Positions 1 to 6,227 of a stretch of 7,291 nt of DNA are shown one piece after another (within the stretch, counting starts at the first letter, position 1; the number at the start of each line of letters is the position of its first letter). The notes beneath the pieces were generated by a model. It did no database searches, had not been told where the DNA came from, and saw only the letters and a program-made list of their open reading frames with translations. Made by a program: the position numbers and the translations under genes. Origin of the DNA: an uncultured Spirochaetaceae bacterium (lineage in GTDB: Bacteria; Spirochaetota; Spirochaetia; Treponematales; Treponemataceae). The stretch spans positions 1-7,291 of the forward strand of contig CADBUT010000131.1 of NCBI GenBank assembly GCA_902797925.1, given 5' to 3'.

Positions 1-68
1 GTGCTGTGCTTTATCGCTTTTGCTACAGAGCCGCCGATGAGACCTAAGCCTACAATTCCAACTATCAT
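1..68 (-). CDS. tyrA: Prephenate dehydrogenase, N-terminal fragment (runs off the window)
   Basis: Only the first 22 codons are present; the gene continues past base 1. The translation starts MIVGIVGLGLIGGSVAKAIK, the first beta strand and glycine-rich loop (GLGLIGGS, residues 7-14) of a Rossmann NAD(P)-binding fold. GxGLIGGS is characteristic of the TyrA prephenate/arogenate dehydrogenase family, which oxidatively decarboxylates prephenate to 4-hydroxyphenylpyruvate for tyrosine synthesis. The ATG at 68-66 is preceded by GGAG (78-75) with a 6-base spacer, a good ribosome binding site. It lies 48 bases downstream of the DAHP synthase gene on the same strand with no terminator visible between them, so the two are probably co-transcribed. 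The catalytic domain is not visible, so another Rossmann dehydrogenase is not formally excluded, but motif and neighbour agree. Confidence 0.8.
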   Translation of the reverse strand, partial: MIVGIVGLGLIGGSVAKAIKHS

Positions 69-116
69 TAATCACTCCGAAAATACAATTTTTGTTTTTT
101 AGTCTGAAAGACTTGC

Positions 117-1124
117 TTAGCCTTTATAAGCATAAGGTCTGAGCGCAAAGCAGCATTTTGCCACATCATCGAAAACCTGTGGTGTCAGTGACTGTGCACC
201 GTCGCAAAGAGCATGCTGCGGATCGTTGTGCACCTCAATCATAAGACCGTCTGCACCGGCGGCAGTTGCAGCCATTGCGAGCGGCTTTACATAAGAAGAA
301 ATTCCGCATGCGTGGCTCGGGTCAATAACAATCGGAAGGTGTGTCTGCTTTTTCAAGACCGGAATCGCCGAAATGTCGAGTGTGTTTCTTGTTGCAGTTT
401 CAAAAGTGCGTATGCCGCGCTCGCAGAGAATCACGTTCTCGTTGCCACCAGCCATGATGTATTCAACGCTCATAAGAAGTTCCTGAATTGTATTAGCAAG
501 GCCGCGCTTAAGAAGAATCGGCTTCTTGATGTGGCCGAGTTCCTTCAAAAGCTCAAAATTCTGCATGTTGCGTGCGCCGACCTGAATAAGATCAACGTCG
601 TCAAAAAGCGGCAGCTGAGAAAATTCCATAATTTCAGAGACAATCGGAAGGCCTGTCGCTTCTTTTGCTTTTAAAAGGTATTCAATGCCGTTTGCACCGA
701 GACCCTGAAAAGAGTAGGGCGAAGTGCGCGGCTTAAATGCGCCGCCGCGGAGCATTGTTGCGCCAGAGGCCTTAACCTGCTTTGCAATGCTTGTGACCTG
801 TTCTTCAGATTCAACTGAACAAGGCCCGGCTATTATATTGAAGGTTCCGCCACCGAATTTGACGCCGTTAACGTCTATTACGCTGTCTTGCGGATGGAAT
901 TTTCTGTTTGCGTTTTTGTAAGGTTCCTGGATGCGCTTTACGTCTTCTACAATGTCAAGCGAGCGCACCAAGTCGATGTCGACTGTTGAAGTGTCGCCGA
1001 CAAGGCCGAGCACGATTGAGTTTTCACCTTCGCTTGTGTGGATTTTTACGCCGAGGCTCGTAAGCCATTTTGTCAAATTATCAAATTGTGTTTGATCGTG
1101 GTCTTTTTTTACTACAACAACCAT
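117..1124 (-). CDS. aroF: 3-deoxy-7-phosphoheptulonate (DAHP) synthase, type I-beta with N-terminal regulatory domain
   Basis: This enzyme condenses phosphoenolpyruvate with erythrose 4-phosphate, the first committed step of the shikimate pathway, in the cytoplasm. The 335 residues match the layout and length of the Thermotoga maritima enzyme: a ferredoxin-like/ACT-type domain (about 1-65) joined to a TIM barrel (about 80-330). Visible active-site elements are GPCSVE (100-105, metal ligand C102), KPRTSPYSFQG (131-141), GARN (183-186), LLKRG (204-208), DPSH (268-271, metal ligand H271), EVH (E297) and CDG (D308). The four predicted metal ligands C102, H271, E297 and D308 are all present. In this family the N-terminal domain gives feedback inhibition by tyrosine or phenylalanine, fitting the adjacent tyrA-like gene. 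The ATG at 1124 has AGGAGA (1136-1131) just upstream. The stop is TAA. Nothing looks truncated. Confidence 0.96.
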   Translation of the reverse strand: MVVVVKKDHDQTQFDNLTKWLTSLGVKIHTSEGENSIVLGLVGDTSTVDIDLVRSLDIVEDVKRIQEPYKNANRKFHPQDSVIDVNGVKFGGGTFNIIAGPCSVESEEQVTSIAKQVKASGATMLRGGAFKPRTSPYSFQGLGANGIEYLLKAKEATGLPIVSEIMEFSQLPLFDDVDLIQVGARNMQNFELLKELGHIKKPILLKRGLANTIQELLMSVEYIMAGGNENVILCERGIRTFETATRNTLDISAIPVLKKQTHLPIVIDPSHACGISSYVKPLAMAATAAGADGLMIEVHNDPQHALCDGAQSLTPQVFDDVAKCCFALRPYAYKG

Positions 1125-1162
1125 ATATATTCTCCTGTAAATCTGTGCTAATTGATGTTTTT

Positions 1163-1191
1163 ATATTATTTGAATTGAAAAACGTGGGCAA
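1163..1191 (-). promoter_or_regulatory. Candidate sigma70-type promoter for the aroF-tyrA operon
   Basis: On the minus strand a -35-like TTGCCC (1191-1186) and a -10-like TAATAT (1168-1163) are separated by exactly 17 bases. Each matches its consensus in four of six positions. Transcription would start near 1156 and give a leader of about 30 bases before the aroF start, with the AGGAGA ribosome binding site inside it. A second, weaker option is an extended -10 (TGC then TATATT, 1226-1218) without a good -35. This is a consensus match only. Confidence 0.45.
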
Positions 1192-1352
1192 GTAGGAATT
1201 CGATAATTCTATAAAAAAATATAGCACAAAATTTGGTTTTAACTATACATATTTCAAGTTAGTGACTGAAAAAGATGTTTATTGCTTTTGTTTTGTATAG
1301 TTATTCTGGAATATAGACCTAAAAAAGTGGAATAAATTATTTTGTTAACGAG

Positions 1353-1435
1353 AAACGGATTTGCAAATACTCGTATTATGTGTAGTAGTCTGAAGGTTGT
1401 TTTTATAGGGGGTTTTACCTATTTGTAAATCGTTT
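1353..1435. repeat. Inverted, operator-like repeat pair upstream of the transporter operon
   Basis: The left copy (1353-1368) reads AAACGGATTTGCAAAT. The right copy (1421-1435) in reverse complement reads AAACGATTTACAAAT. The two agree except for one extra G and one substitution, and are separated by 52 bases. Each contains a near or perfect 10-base palindrome (ATTTGCAAAT, ATTTGTAAAT). The right copy lies 44 bases before the binding-protein start codon. Two inverted copies upstream of a sugar-uptake operon suggest paired operators for a repressor or activator, or a long-range stem in the mRNA leader. No regulator gene lies beside them, so this is inference from symmetry alone. Confidence 0.4.
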
Positions 1436-1478
1436 AACGTTCGCTTATCATATTTACATAAAGGAATATGGAGGAAAT

Positions 1479-3203
1479 ATGAAAAAAATCGTGTTAGTTG
1501 CTGCAGCAGCAGTCCTGGCATTGAGCTTGGTAGGATGTAGCAAGGGCGGTTCTTCTGCTAAAGGCAAGAAAGAAGCTCTTAACATCTCTGTTTTCACTAT
1601 TCAGCAGCGTGAACAGCCGCCTGCTGACAACAAAACTTACAAATGGATCGAAGAAAAATTCGGTGTAACATTTAACTGGGATATTCTGGTTGGTGATAAA
1701 GACCAGAAAATCGGTTTGCTTATCGCTTCAGGTGACCTTCCTGATCTCGTAGAAGTAGATTCAGAGAAGTTCCAGGGTGCAGGTTGTCTCCGCGACCTTA
1801 AGCCTCTTGTAGAGAAATATGCTCCTAACTTAAGAAAGCATTATGAATCTGCATGGAAGAAGATGATCGATCAGGATTCAGAGAAAGATGCTAATGGAAA
1901 CATCACAAAAGAGCACATCTACTCTCTTCCTAACTATGGTGTTTATGACGGAACACCTTCTGATACATACTACAACCAGAACGGTTGGTGGATTCAGAAA
2001 GCAGTTCTCAAAGAATTCGGCTATCCAGAAATCAAAACAGTTGATGAATATTTCGATCTTATTGAAAAATATTACAAGAAATATCCAACAATTGACGGTA
2101 CACCGACAATTCCATTCTCAATCATCACAGCAGACTGGGAAGCATTCGACTTGTGGAACCCGCCAAACTTCTTGGCTGGTTATCCAAACGATGGTAACGG
2201 ACACATCACTCTCGAAAACGGTAAGTATATCTACACAGACAACTTTGTTGATGAGAATGCATACAGATGGTTCAAACTTGCTAACGGATATTTCCAGAGA
2301 GGCTTGATTGATCCTGCTTCTTTCACAGACAACCGTGACCAGTACTATGCAAAGATTGCACAGGGCCGTGTTCTTGGTATGTTCATTCAGGGCTGGCAGT
2401 TCATGGGTGAACCAGAACAGACACTTTGGTCAGCTGGAAAAGATGAAAGAACTTATGCACCTCTTCCATTGACATTTGACAGATCTATTAAGCCGCACTA
2501 CCGCGACCGTGCACTTCCAAACCTTCAGAGAGGTTATGGTATCACTGTTAAGTGTCCTGAAGACAAAGCTATCAAGATTCTTCAGTTCATGGATGAAATG
2601 ATTAAAGAAGAAAACCAGAAAGTTCTTTACTGGGGCTTTGAAGGTGAAGACTATCTCATCGATACAGACGGTTCTAAGACAGGCACAAAGGGTGCTGCTT
2701 ACAGAACTGACGAACAGCGCGCACAGCAGAGAGATCCTGTATGGGTTCAGAAGAACCGTGCTTCTCTCTGGATAGAAGAAGCTCCAAAACTTGAAGGAAT
2801 TATGTCTTCTGGATATTCACGCCAGATGGATGATCTTGAATGGGAATATGCTCTTACTCAGAAGCCGGTTGACATTGAGCTCTGGAAAGCTTACGGCGTA
2901 GGTTCTTATGCTGAATTCGTAGATCCTAACCCGCCAAAGAATGCTGGTTGGTATCCAATGTGGCAGTGCAACCCATCTGCTGAAAACGGTGGATTCGAAG
3001 AAGAAGCTGCTGTTGCTATGAATGGATTTGAAACAGTTCAGAGAAAGTACCTCCCATTGATGATTATGGGCAAACCTGCTGATTTCGATAAGACATGGAA
3101 CGAGTACTGTGAATTGTTGAAACCTCTTACAGAGAAATACAACAAGTTCATGCAGCAGCAGCTCGATCACCGTGTTGAAGCATTCGGTGGTTTTCAGGAC
3201 TAA
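1479..3203 (+). CDS. ABC transporter solute-binding lipoprotein, LplA/YtcQ-like (family 1)
   Basis: This lipid-anchored receptor captures a solute outside the inner membrane and delivers it to the two permeases encoded downstream. Residues 1-20 are a lipoprotein signal peptide: MKK, a hydrophobic run, then LVGC with C20 as the acylation site, followed by a flexible Ser/Gly/Lys linker. The mature part has landmarks of large family-1 binding proteins: TYKWIEEKFGV (53-63), ASGDLPDLVEVDSEKF (83-98), LKPLVEKYAPN (107-117), RGYGITVKCPEDKAIKILQF (351-370) and YWGFEGEDY (384-392). At 574 residues it fits the long LplA/YtcQ subgroup, which usually binds oligosaccharides such as breakdown products of plant or host polysaccharides. 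Many Trp and Tyr residues agree with carbohydrate binding. The start has GGAGG (1470-1474) upstream. The actual ligand cannot be read from the sequence. Confidence 0.92.
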   Translation: MKKIVLVAAAAVLALSLVGCSKGGSSAKGKKEALNISVFTIQQREQPPADNKTYKWIEEKFGVTFNWDILVGDKDQKIGLLIASGDLPDLVEVDSEKFQGAGCLRDLKPLVEKYAPNLRKHYESAWKKMIDQDSEKDANGNITKEHIYSLPNYGVYDGTPSDTYYNQNGWWIQKAVLKEFGYPEIKTVDEYFDLIEKYYKKYPTIDGTPTIPFSIITADWEAFDLWNPPNFLAGYPNDGNGHITLENGKYIYTDNFVDENAYRWFKLANGYFQRGLIDPASFTDNRDQYYAKIAQGRVLGMFIQGWQFMGEPEQTLWSAGKDERTYAPLPLTFDRSIKPHYRDRALPNLQRGYGITVKCPEDKAIKILQFMDEMIKEENQKVLYWGFEGEDYLIDTDGSKTGTKGAAYRTDEQRAQQRDPVWVQKNRASLWIEEAPKLEGIMSSGYSRQMDDLEWEYALTQKPVDIELWKAYGVGSYAEFVDPNPPKNAGWYPMWQCNPSAENGGFEEEAAVAMNGFETVQRKYLPLMIMGKPADFDKTWNEYCELLKPLTEKYNKFMQQQLDHRVEAFGGFQD

Positions 3204-3300
3204 TTAAGTCAAGCCTTGAAGTTGTAAAGCTTTAAGACTTGGACACAATAGTGTCTAGCTTAAACATGGGTAGAGAGCTGTGAGTTGCAGTTCTCTGCCT
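3204..3300 (+). other. Structured 3' leader/spacer: three consecutive hairpins after the binding-protein gene
   Basis: Directly after the stop codon the RNA can form three hairpins in a row. The first pairs TTAAGTC (3204-3210) with GACTTGG (3236-3242) through two G-U pairs, enclosing a smaller AAGC/GCTT stem. The second is a perfect GACAC-AATA-GTGTC (3242-3255). The third pairs GGTAGAGAGCTG (3269-3280) with CAGTTCTCTGCC (3288-3299), 12 base pairs including two G-U wobbles, with a seven-base loop. The first two share base 3242. A terminator hairpin follows. Such structure commonly protects the 3' end of an abundant binding-protein mRNA; a small RNA is also possible. Confidence 0.55.
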
Positions 3301-3301
3301 T

Positions 3302-3338
3302 AAAAAAGTCCACGGAGATATTCTGTGGACTTTTTTTT
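3302..3338 (+). terminator. Intrinsic terminator / attenuator between binding-protein and permease genes
   Basis: A stem of AAAAAAGTCCAC (3302-3313) pairs with GTGGACTTTTTT (3325-3336). It extends inward through G-U, G-C and A-T pairs to a GATAT loop (3317-3321). A run of eight T (3331-3338) follows. This is a textbook rho-independent terminator inside an operon, 98 bases after the binding-protein stop and just before the first permease. Partial read-through would make the receptor in excess over the permeases, the usual stoichiometry for these transporters. The A-tract makes it potentially active on the minus strand too. Confidence 0.85.
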
Positions 3339-3350
3339 AATCATTTTTTT

Positions 3351-3357
3351 GGATGAG
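3351..3357 (+). promoter_or_regulatory. Ribosome binding site deciding the first permease start
   Basis: GGATGAG lies seven bases before the ATG at 3365. The upstream in-frame ATG at 3353 sits inside this element and is preceded by a run of T with no purine-rich site, so 3365 is the better start. The match to the consensus is modest, which would give weaker translation than the GGAGG site of the binding protein. Confidence 0.5.
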
Positions 3358-3364
3358 TGTTTAT

Positions 3365-4336
3365 ATGAAAAATAAAAATGATTCTAGTTCTGCATCGGCA
3401 CCAGTCAATCCAGAATTAGTAAATAGGAAAACAAAATGGATGATTTTGAGTAAGCAGAAAATGCTTATTCTTATGTCTGTTCCATTCGTTCTATACATTA
3501 TATTGTTCAGATATGTCCCTCTCTGGGGCTGGACAATGGCATTTCAGGATTACAAACCATATAAATCTTTTTCACAGCAGACTTGGGTTGGCTTTAAGTG
3601 GTTTGTACAGCTTTTTACAGAAAAAGAATTCCTGCTTTCTTTAAGAAATACAGTAGGAATGAGTCTTATCAGTACGGCTCTCGGTTATATTACTGCTATT
3701 ATTCTCGCAGTTTTTTTGAACGAAGTACGTTATATTGGTATCAAAAAATTCGTTCAGACAGTTTCTTATCTTCCGCACTTCCTTTCTTGGGTTATAGTTA
3801 CAAGTTTGGTTGCGAATGTACTTTCCGTTGAAGACGGAATTTTAAATGATATATTATTGTGGCTTGGAATTGTTAAACAGCCTGTTCAGTGGCTTGCCGT
3901 ACAAAAATACTTCTGGCACATCATCGGTTGGACTTATGTTTGGAAGGAAGTAGGTTGGAACACAATTGTTTATCTTGGTGCAATGACTGCCATTGACCCT
4001 TGTTTGTACGAAGCAGCACAGATTGACGGATGCGGCCGTCTCCGCAAAATTTGGCACATTACACTTCCTGGAATTAAACCGACAATCATTATCATGATGA
4101 TTATGTCTGCCGGTCATATTCTTGATGCTAACTTTGAAATGCCGTACTTGTTACAGAACGGTATGATTCAGGATGTAGCAGAAACAATTGATATTTATGT
4201 ATTGAAATACGGTTTCAAACTATCTAGATACGGTCTGGCAACCGCTGCCGGTATCTTTAAGAACGTAGTTAATATTCTTCTTCTTATCATAGCAAATACT
4301 ATCGCTAAGAAGAGCGGCGAGGAGCGTTTGATATGA
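3365..4336 (+). CDS. ABC transporter permease, LplB/YteP-like (first transmembrane subunit)
   Basis: This is one of two inner-membrane subunits forming the channel of a binding-protein-dependent importer. With the start at 3365 it has 323 residues; an in-frame ATG at 3353 would add four. After a polar, Ser-rich N-terminus come about six membrane segments, the first near residues 32-55. The family-typical YVPLWGWTMAFQDYKPY follows at about 50-66. The cytoplasmic EAA loop that docks with the ATPase is clear: EAAQIDGCGRLRKIWHITLP (216-235). These features place it in the LplB/YteP group of MalF-like permeases, which pairs with LplA-type receptors and YtcP-type permeases for oligosaccharide uptake. 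It ends in the ATGA overlap with the next gene, so the two permeases are translationally coupled. Substrate is unknown. Confidence 0.93.
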   Translation: MKNKNDSSSASAPVNPELVNRKTKWMILSKQKMLILMSVPFVLYIILFRYVPLWGWTMAFQDYKPYKSFSQQTWVGFKWFVQLFTEKEFLLSLRNTVGMSLISTALGYITAIILAVFLNEVRYIGIKKFVQTVSYLPHFLSWVIVTSLVANVLSVEDGILNDILLWLGIVKQPVQWLAVQKYFWHIIGWTYVWKEVGWNTIVYLGAMTAIDPCLYEAAQIDGCGRLRKIWHITLPGIKPTIIIMMIMSAGHILDANFEMPYLLQNGMIQDVAETIDIYVLKYGFKLSRYGLATAAGIFKNVVNILLLIIANTIAKKSGEERLI

Positions 4337-5280
4337 TAGACGAAAAAAAACGAAGCGAATATGCTGCCGCTAAAAGACGCACAAATTTAACCAATTTGAT
4401 TTTCGATATAATTATTTATCTTGTACTTGCATTTGTTGTTGTTACTACAGTTTATCCTTTCTGGAACACTATTGCCATTTCTTTGAATGACGGTCTTGAC
4501 TCTTTGAAAGGCGGAATCAAATTCTTTCCAAGAAAATTCACATGGAAGAACTATCAGGATTTGTTTGTTACACCGCGTATTTTTAACGCCGGTATCATTT
4601 CAGTAACAAGAACTGTTTTGCAGACTATACTAAGCGTATTTTGTACATCAATGCTTGCTTATGCTTTGAGCCGTAAAGAATTTGTTATCAGAAAGTCTTT
4701 AACAGCAATCCTTGTAATTTCTATGTATGTAAATGCTGGTTTGATTCCTGGATATATGCTTATCAAGAATCTTCATCTTCTTGGTAAATATTCAGTTTAC
4801 ATCATTCCGTGTCTTGTTGATATTTTCAACTTTATTCTTGTAAGAACATACATTAATGGACTGCCGGACAGCTTTGTTGAGTCTGCACGTATAGACGGTG
4901 CCAATGAATTTAAAATTTACATGAGCATCATTATGCCGTTGGCAATTCCTTCAATTGCAATGATTTCATTGTTTACAGCCGTAAACGCATGGAACAGCTG
5001 GTTTGATACATACATGTACTGTTCTGATAAGCCTAGACTGCATTCTTTGCAGTACGTTTTGATGTCATTCTTGCAGCAGAGCCAAAATCAGAGTTCTTCG
5101 GCTGCCGATGCAAACTCAATGGCAGTTGCCGCAGGAGCAGGTTCAACAGCGGCTAAATCAACGCCTATCAGTATACGTTCTTCTATTACTATGGTTGCAA
5201 CATTGCCTATCTTGGTTGTATATCCGTTCGTACAGAAGTATTTCGTAGTCGGTATGACAATTGGTGGTGTAAAAGAGTAA
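4333..5280 (+). CDS. ABC transporter permease, YtcP/LplC-like (second transmembrane subunit)
   Basis: This second channel subunit (MalG-like) has 315 residues. The first membrane helix is near 23-46, ending in the typical TVYPFWNTIAISLN; further segments lie around 88-111, 122-143, 153-174, 199-220 and 288-308. The ATPase-docking EAA loop reads ESARIDGANEFKIYMSIIMP (183-202). The C-terminus FVVGMTIGGVKE is the standard ending of the family. Residues about 248-280 form a Ser/Ala/Gln-rich low-complexity stretch in the loop before the last helix, where relatives also carry a poorly conserved Ala/Asn-rich loop. The ATG overlaps the stop of the first permease by four bases and has GAGGAG (4319-4324) upstream. 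No ATPase gene follows; a terminator does. A shared MsmX/UgpC-type ATPase encoded elsewhere is likely but is inference. Confidence 0.93.
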   Translation: MIDEKKRSEYAAAKRRTNLTNLIFDIIIYLVLAFVVVTTVYPFWNTIAISLNDGLDSLKGGIKFFPRKFTWKNYQDLFVTPRIFNAGIISVTRTVLQTILSVFCTSMLAYALSRKEFVIRKSLTAILVISMYVNAGLIPGYMLIKNLHLLGKYSVYIIPCLVDIFNFILVRTYINGLPDSFVESARIDGANEFKIYMSIIMPLAIPSIAMISLFTAVNAWNSWFDTYMYCSDKPRLHSLQYVLMSFLQQSQNQSSSAADANSMAVAAGAGSTAAKSTPISIRSSITMVATLPILVVYPFVQKYFVVGMTIGGVKE

Positions 5281-5318
5281 TCTTTTAAAAAGGGGTAAAG
5301 GAGAGAGGTTCAAAACTT

Positions 5319-5352
5319 AAGCACATCTGGTTTTCAGATGTGCTTTTCTTTT
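5319..5352 (+). terminator. Intrinsic terminator of the transporter operon
   Basis: A perfect 11-base stem, AAGCACATCTG (5319-5329) with CAGATGTGCTT (5335-5345), encloses a GTTTT loop. A T-rich tail (TTTTCTTTTCT) follows. It lies 39 bases after the stop of the second permease and closes the plus-strand operon. On the minus strand the sequence after the hairpin is not T-rich enough for a good terminator of the converging operon. Confidence 0.88.
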
Positions 5353-5402
5353 CTCTTTTGCCTGAAATTCTTTGTTCAACAAAAGATTTTTATTCGTGCC
5401 GA

Positions 5403-5466
5403 GGGTTTAATACCTGTTTCCGTAGGAAACATCCCCCTCTGGGGCGAAATAAGGGGTATTAAACCT
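5403..5466. repeat. Palindromic element with a three-way-junction fold
   Basis: An outer perfect 11-base stem joins GGTTTAATACC (5404-5414) to GGTATTAAACC (5455-5465); a G-U pair can extend it. Inside are two more hairpins: TGTTTCC-GTA-GGAAACA (5415-5431), stacked directly on the outer stem, and CCCC-TCT-GGGG (5434-5444), followed by a single-stranded CGAAATAA. No T-run follows on either strand, so it is not an ordinary terminator. It is non-coding and lies between convergent operons. It could be a dispersed palindromic repeat or a structured small RNA. Confidence 0.6.
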
Positions 5467-5484
5467 GAGAGCAATTCCTTAGTA

Positions 5485-5546
5485 GAACGAACGACACCCC
5501 GTACGCCGCTAGGAGCTTCGCTGCGAGTCTGCGTCGGGGTTCGTTC
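5485..5546. repeat. GC-rich imperfect inverted repeat (REP-like) at the convergent gene junction
   Basis: The arms GAACGAA (5485-5491) and TTCGTTC (5540-5546) pair. After a five-base bulge (CGACA), CCCCG (5497-5501) pairs with CGGGG (5535-5539). After a one-base bulge, ACGC (5503-5506) pairs with GCGT (5531-5534). The apical 24 bases hold a small stem around CTTCG and CGAG. It is visibly richer in G and C than its surroundings. The right arm covers the last two bases of the stop codon of the phospholipase C-like gene. No T-tract follows on either strand, so a dispersed repetitive element fits better than a terminator. Confidence 0.55.
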
Positions 5547-6207
5547 ATTTGAATAGCTTTTTAAGGATTTTTTCTATTGTTTTTTGAACAAAATCTTCTG
5601 CCTGTTCTGGAGTAAGATATTTATATTCACGCTCAAGTTCACCTCTTTCATCATTTCGGTAAAACCAGGTAATGTATTGTCTTCTGTTTTCAAAGGCATC
5701 TTTGGCAAAAATGTTCATAAATTCATTTTCAAAATTCACTGCATTTTCATAAATTGAAAAACCACGGAAATCCGGATGTTGCTTTAAGTACAGAAAATCA
5801 ATATCATACCAGTCTTTCTTTGCTGCCCACACAAGCTTATATTCATCTTCAGCAGCTTCTTTTGGATATGCCTGAATTAAAGGCTTATAAACAAAGTTTG
5901 ACCATTCAATATCAGACAATAAGTGAACATAATATCCAAGAAAAAAAGAATATTCTTTATTTGTATATTTCTTATTTATTTCTTCATTAAAGTATTTTGA
6001 ACAAAACCCGTCTATATTTATGGATGCATTATATAAACCGTCATTGAAATGTGAAACAGTTTTGGAAGGTGTGAATTTTGTCCAGTCTTCATTTGGAACG
6101 CCACTGTCTGGTGCAATGTTTCCCATAACAAATGCTGTTTCATCAATATCCTTTAGTTCATTAAGCAGTTTATCTGCTATTCTTAAATGTACCATCCATG
6201 AAGCCAT
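5545..6207 (-). CDS. Zinc-dependent phospholipase C-like protein
   Basis: The 220 residues beginning MASWMVHLRIADKLL belong to the bacterial zinc-dependent phospholipase C-like family, often annotated as zinc-dependent phospholipase C or hydrolase. Predicted metal-site residues are H7, D34 in GNIAPDSG (30-36), H53 in SHF, and the HxxxD pair H95/D99 in YYVHLLSD (92-99). The expected later HxxxE-type ligands of secreted phospholipases C are not evident; the matching region reads KDWYDIDFLYLKQHPDF (131-147). There is no signal peptide, so it is predicted cytoplasmic, and its substrate is unknown. I chose the ATG at 6207 because relatives start MASW and GGGGA lies just upstream; an in-frame ATG at 6219 adds four residues but lacks a ribosome binding site. 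It is last in a four-gene minus-strand operon, 20 bases after the preceding stop. Its TGA overlaps the arm of an inverted repeat. Confidence 0.82.
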   Translation of the reverse strand: MASWMVHLRIADKLLNELKDIDETAFVMGNIAPDSGVPNEDWTKFTPSKTVSHFNDGLYNASINIDGFCSKYFNEEINKKYTNKEYSFFLGYYVHLLSDIEWSNFVYKPLIQAYPKEAAEDEYKLVWAAKKDWYDIDFLYLKQHPDFRGFSIYENAVNFENEFMNIFAKDAFENRRQYITWFYRNDERGELEREYKYLTPEQAEDFVQKTIEKILKKLFK

Positions 6208-6227
6208 ATATTTCCCCATAATATTTT

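Larger units (their letters stand above)
1125..1478. other. Divergent intergenic region between aroF and the transporter operon
   Basis: These 354 AT-rich bases hold no plausible gene. They contain the aroF ribosome binding site (1131-1136) and candidate promoter at the left, and the GGAGG ribosome binding site (1470-1474) of the solute-binding protein gene at the right. Between them are two inverted-repeat pairs: TAACTATACA/TGTATAGTTA (1240-1249 and 1294-1303), and an imperfect pair around ATTTGCAAAT and ATTTGTAAAT (1353-1368 and 1421-1435). I found no convincing promoter for the plus-strand operon. Weak options are TTGTTT/TATAGA (1288-1293, 1312-1317, spacer 18) and a TATTAT -10-like box at 1374-1379 without a good -35. 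Confidence 0.7.

Noticed and set aside
213..674. Plus-strand open frame of 153 codons opposite the DAHP synthase gene
   Set aside because: It is antisense to a fully conserved enzyme gene and its Cys/His-rich composition is that of a reverse-strand shadow.
1421..1436. CcpA-type catabolite response element at TGTAAATCGTTTAACG
   Set aside because: The spacing of the half sites is one base too long for the cre consensus, and this regulator type is not expected outside Firmicutes. It is kept only as part of the inverted-repeat pair.
2817..3170. Minus-strand open frame inside the binding-protein gene
   Set aside because: It lies opposite a clearly coding frame, has no ribosome binding site and shows no recognisable family.
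5403..5546. Integron attC-like recombination sites
   Set aside because: Treponemes can carry chromosomal integrons, so the two palindromes were compared with the attC core pattern (RYYYAAC and GTTRRRY). The expected paired core sites at the ends were not found.
5338..5556. 72-codon plus-strand open frame beginning MCFSFLF
   Set aside because: It starts inside the terminator stem, has no suitable ribosome binding site and runs through both palindromic elements. Its composition follows the repeats, so it is not taken as a gene.
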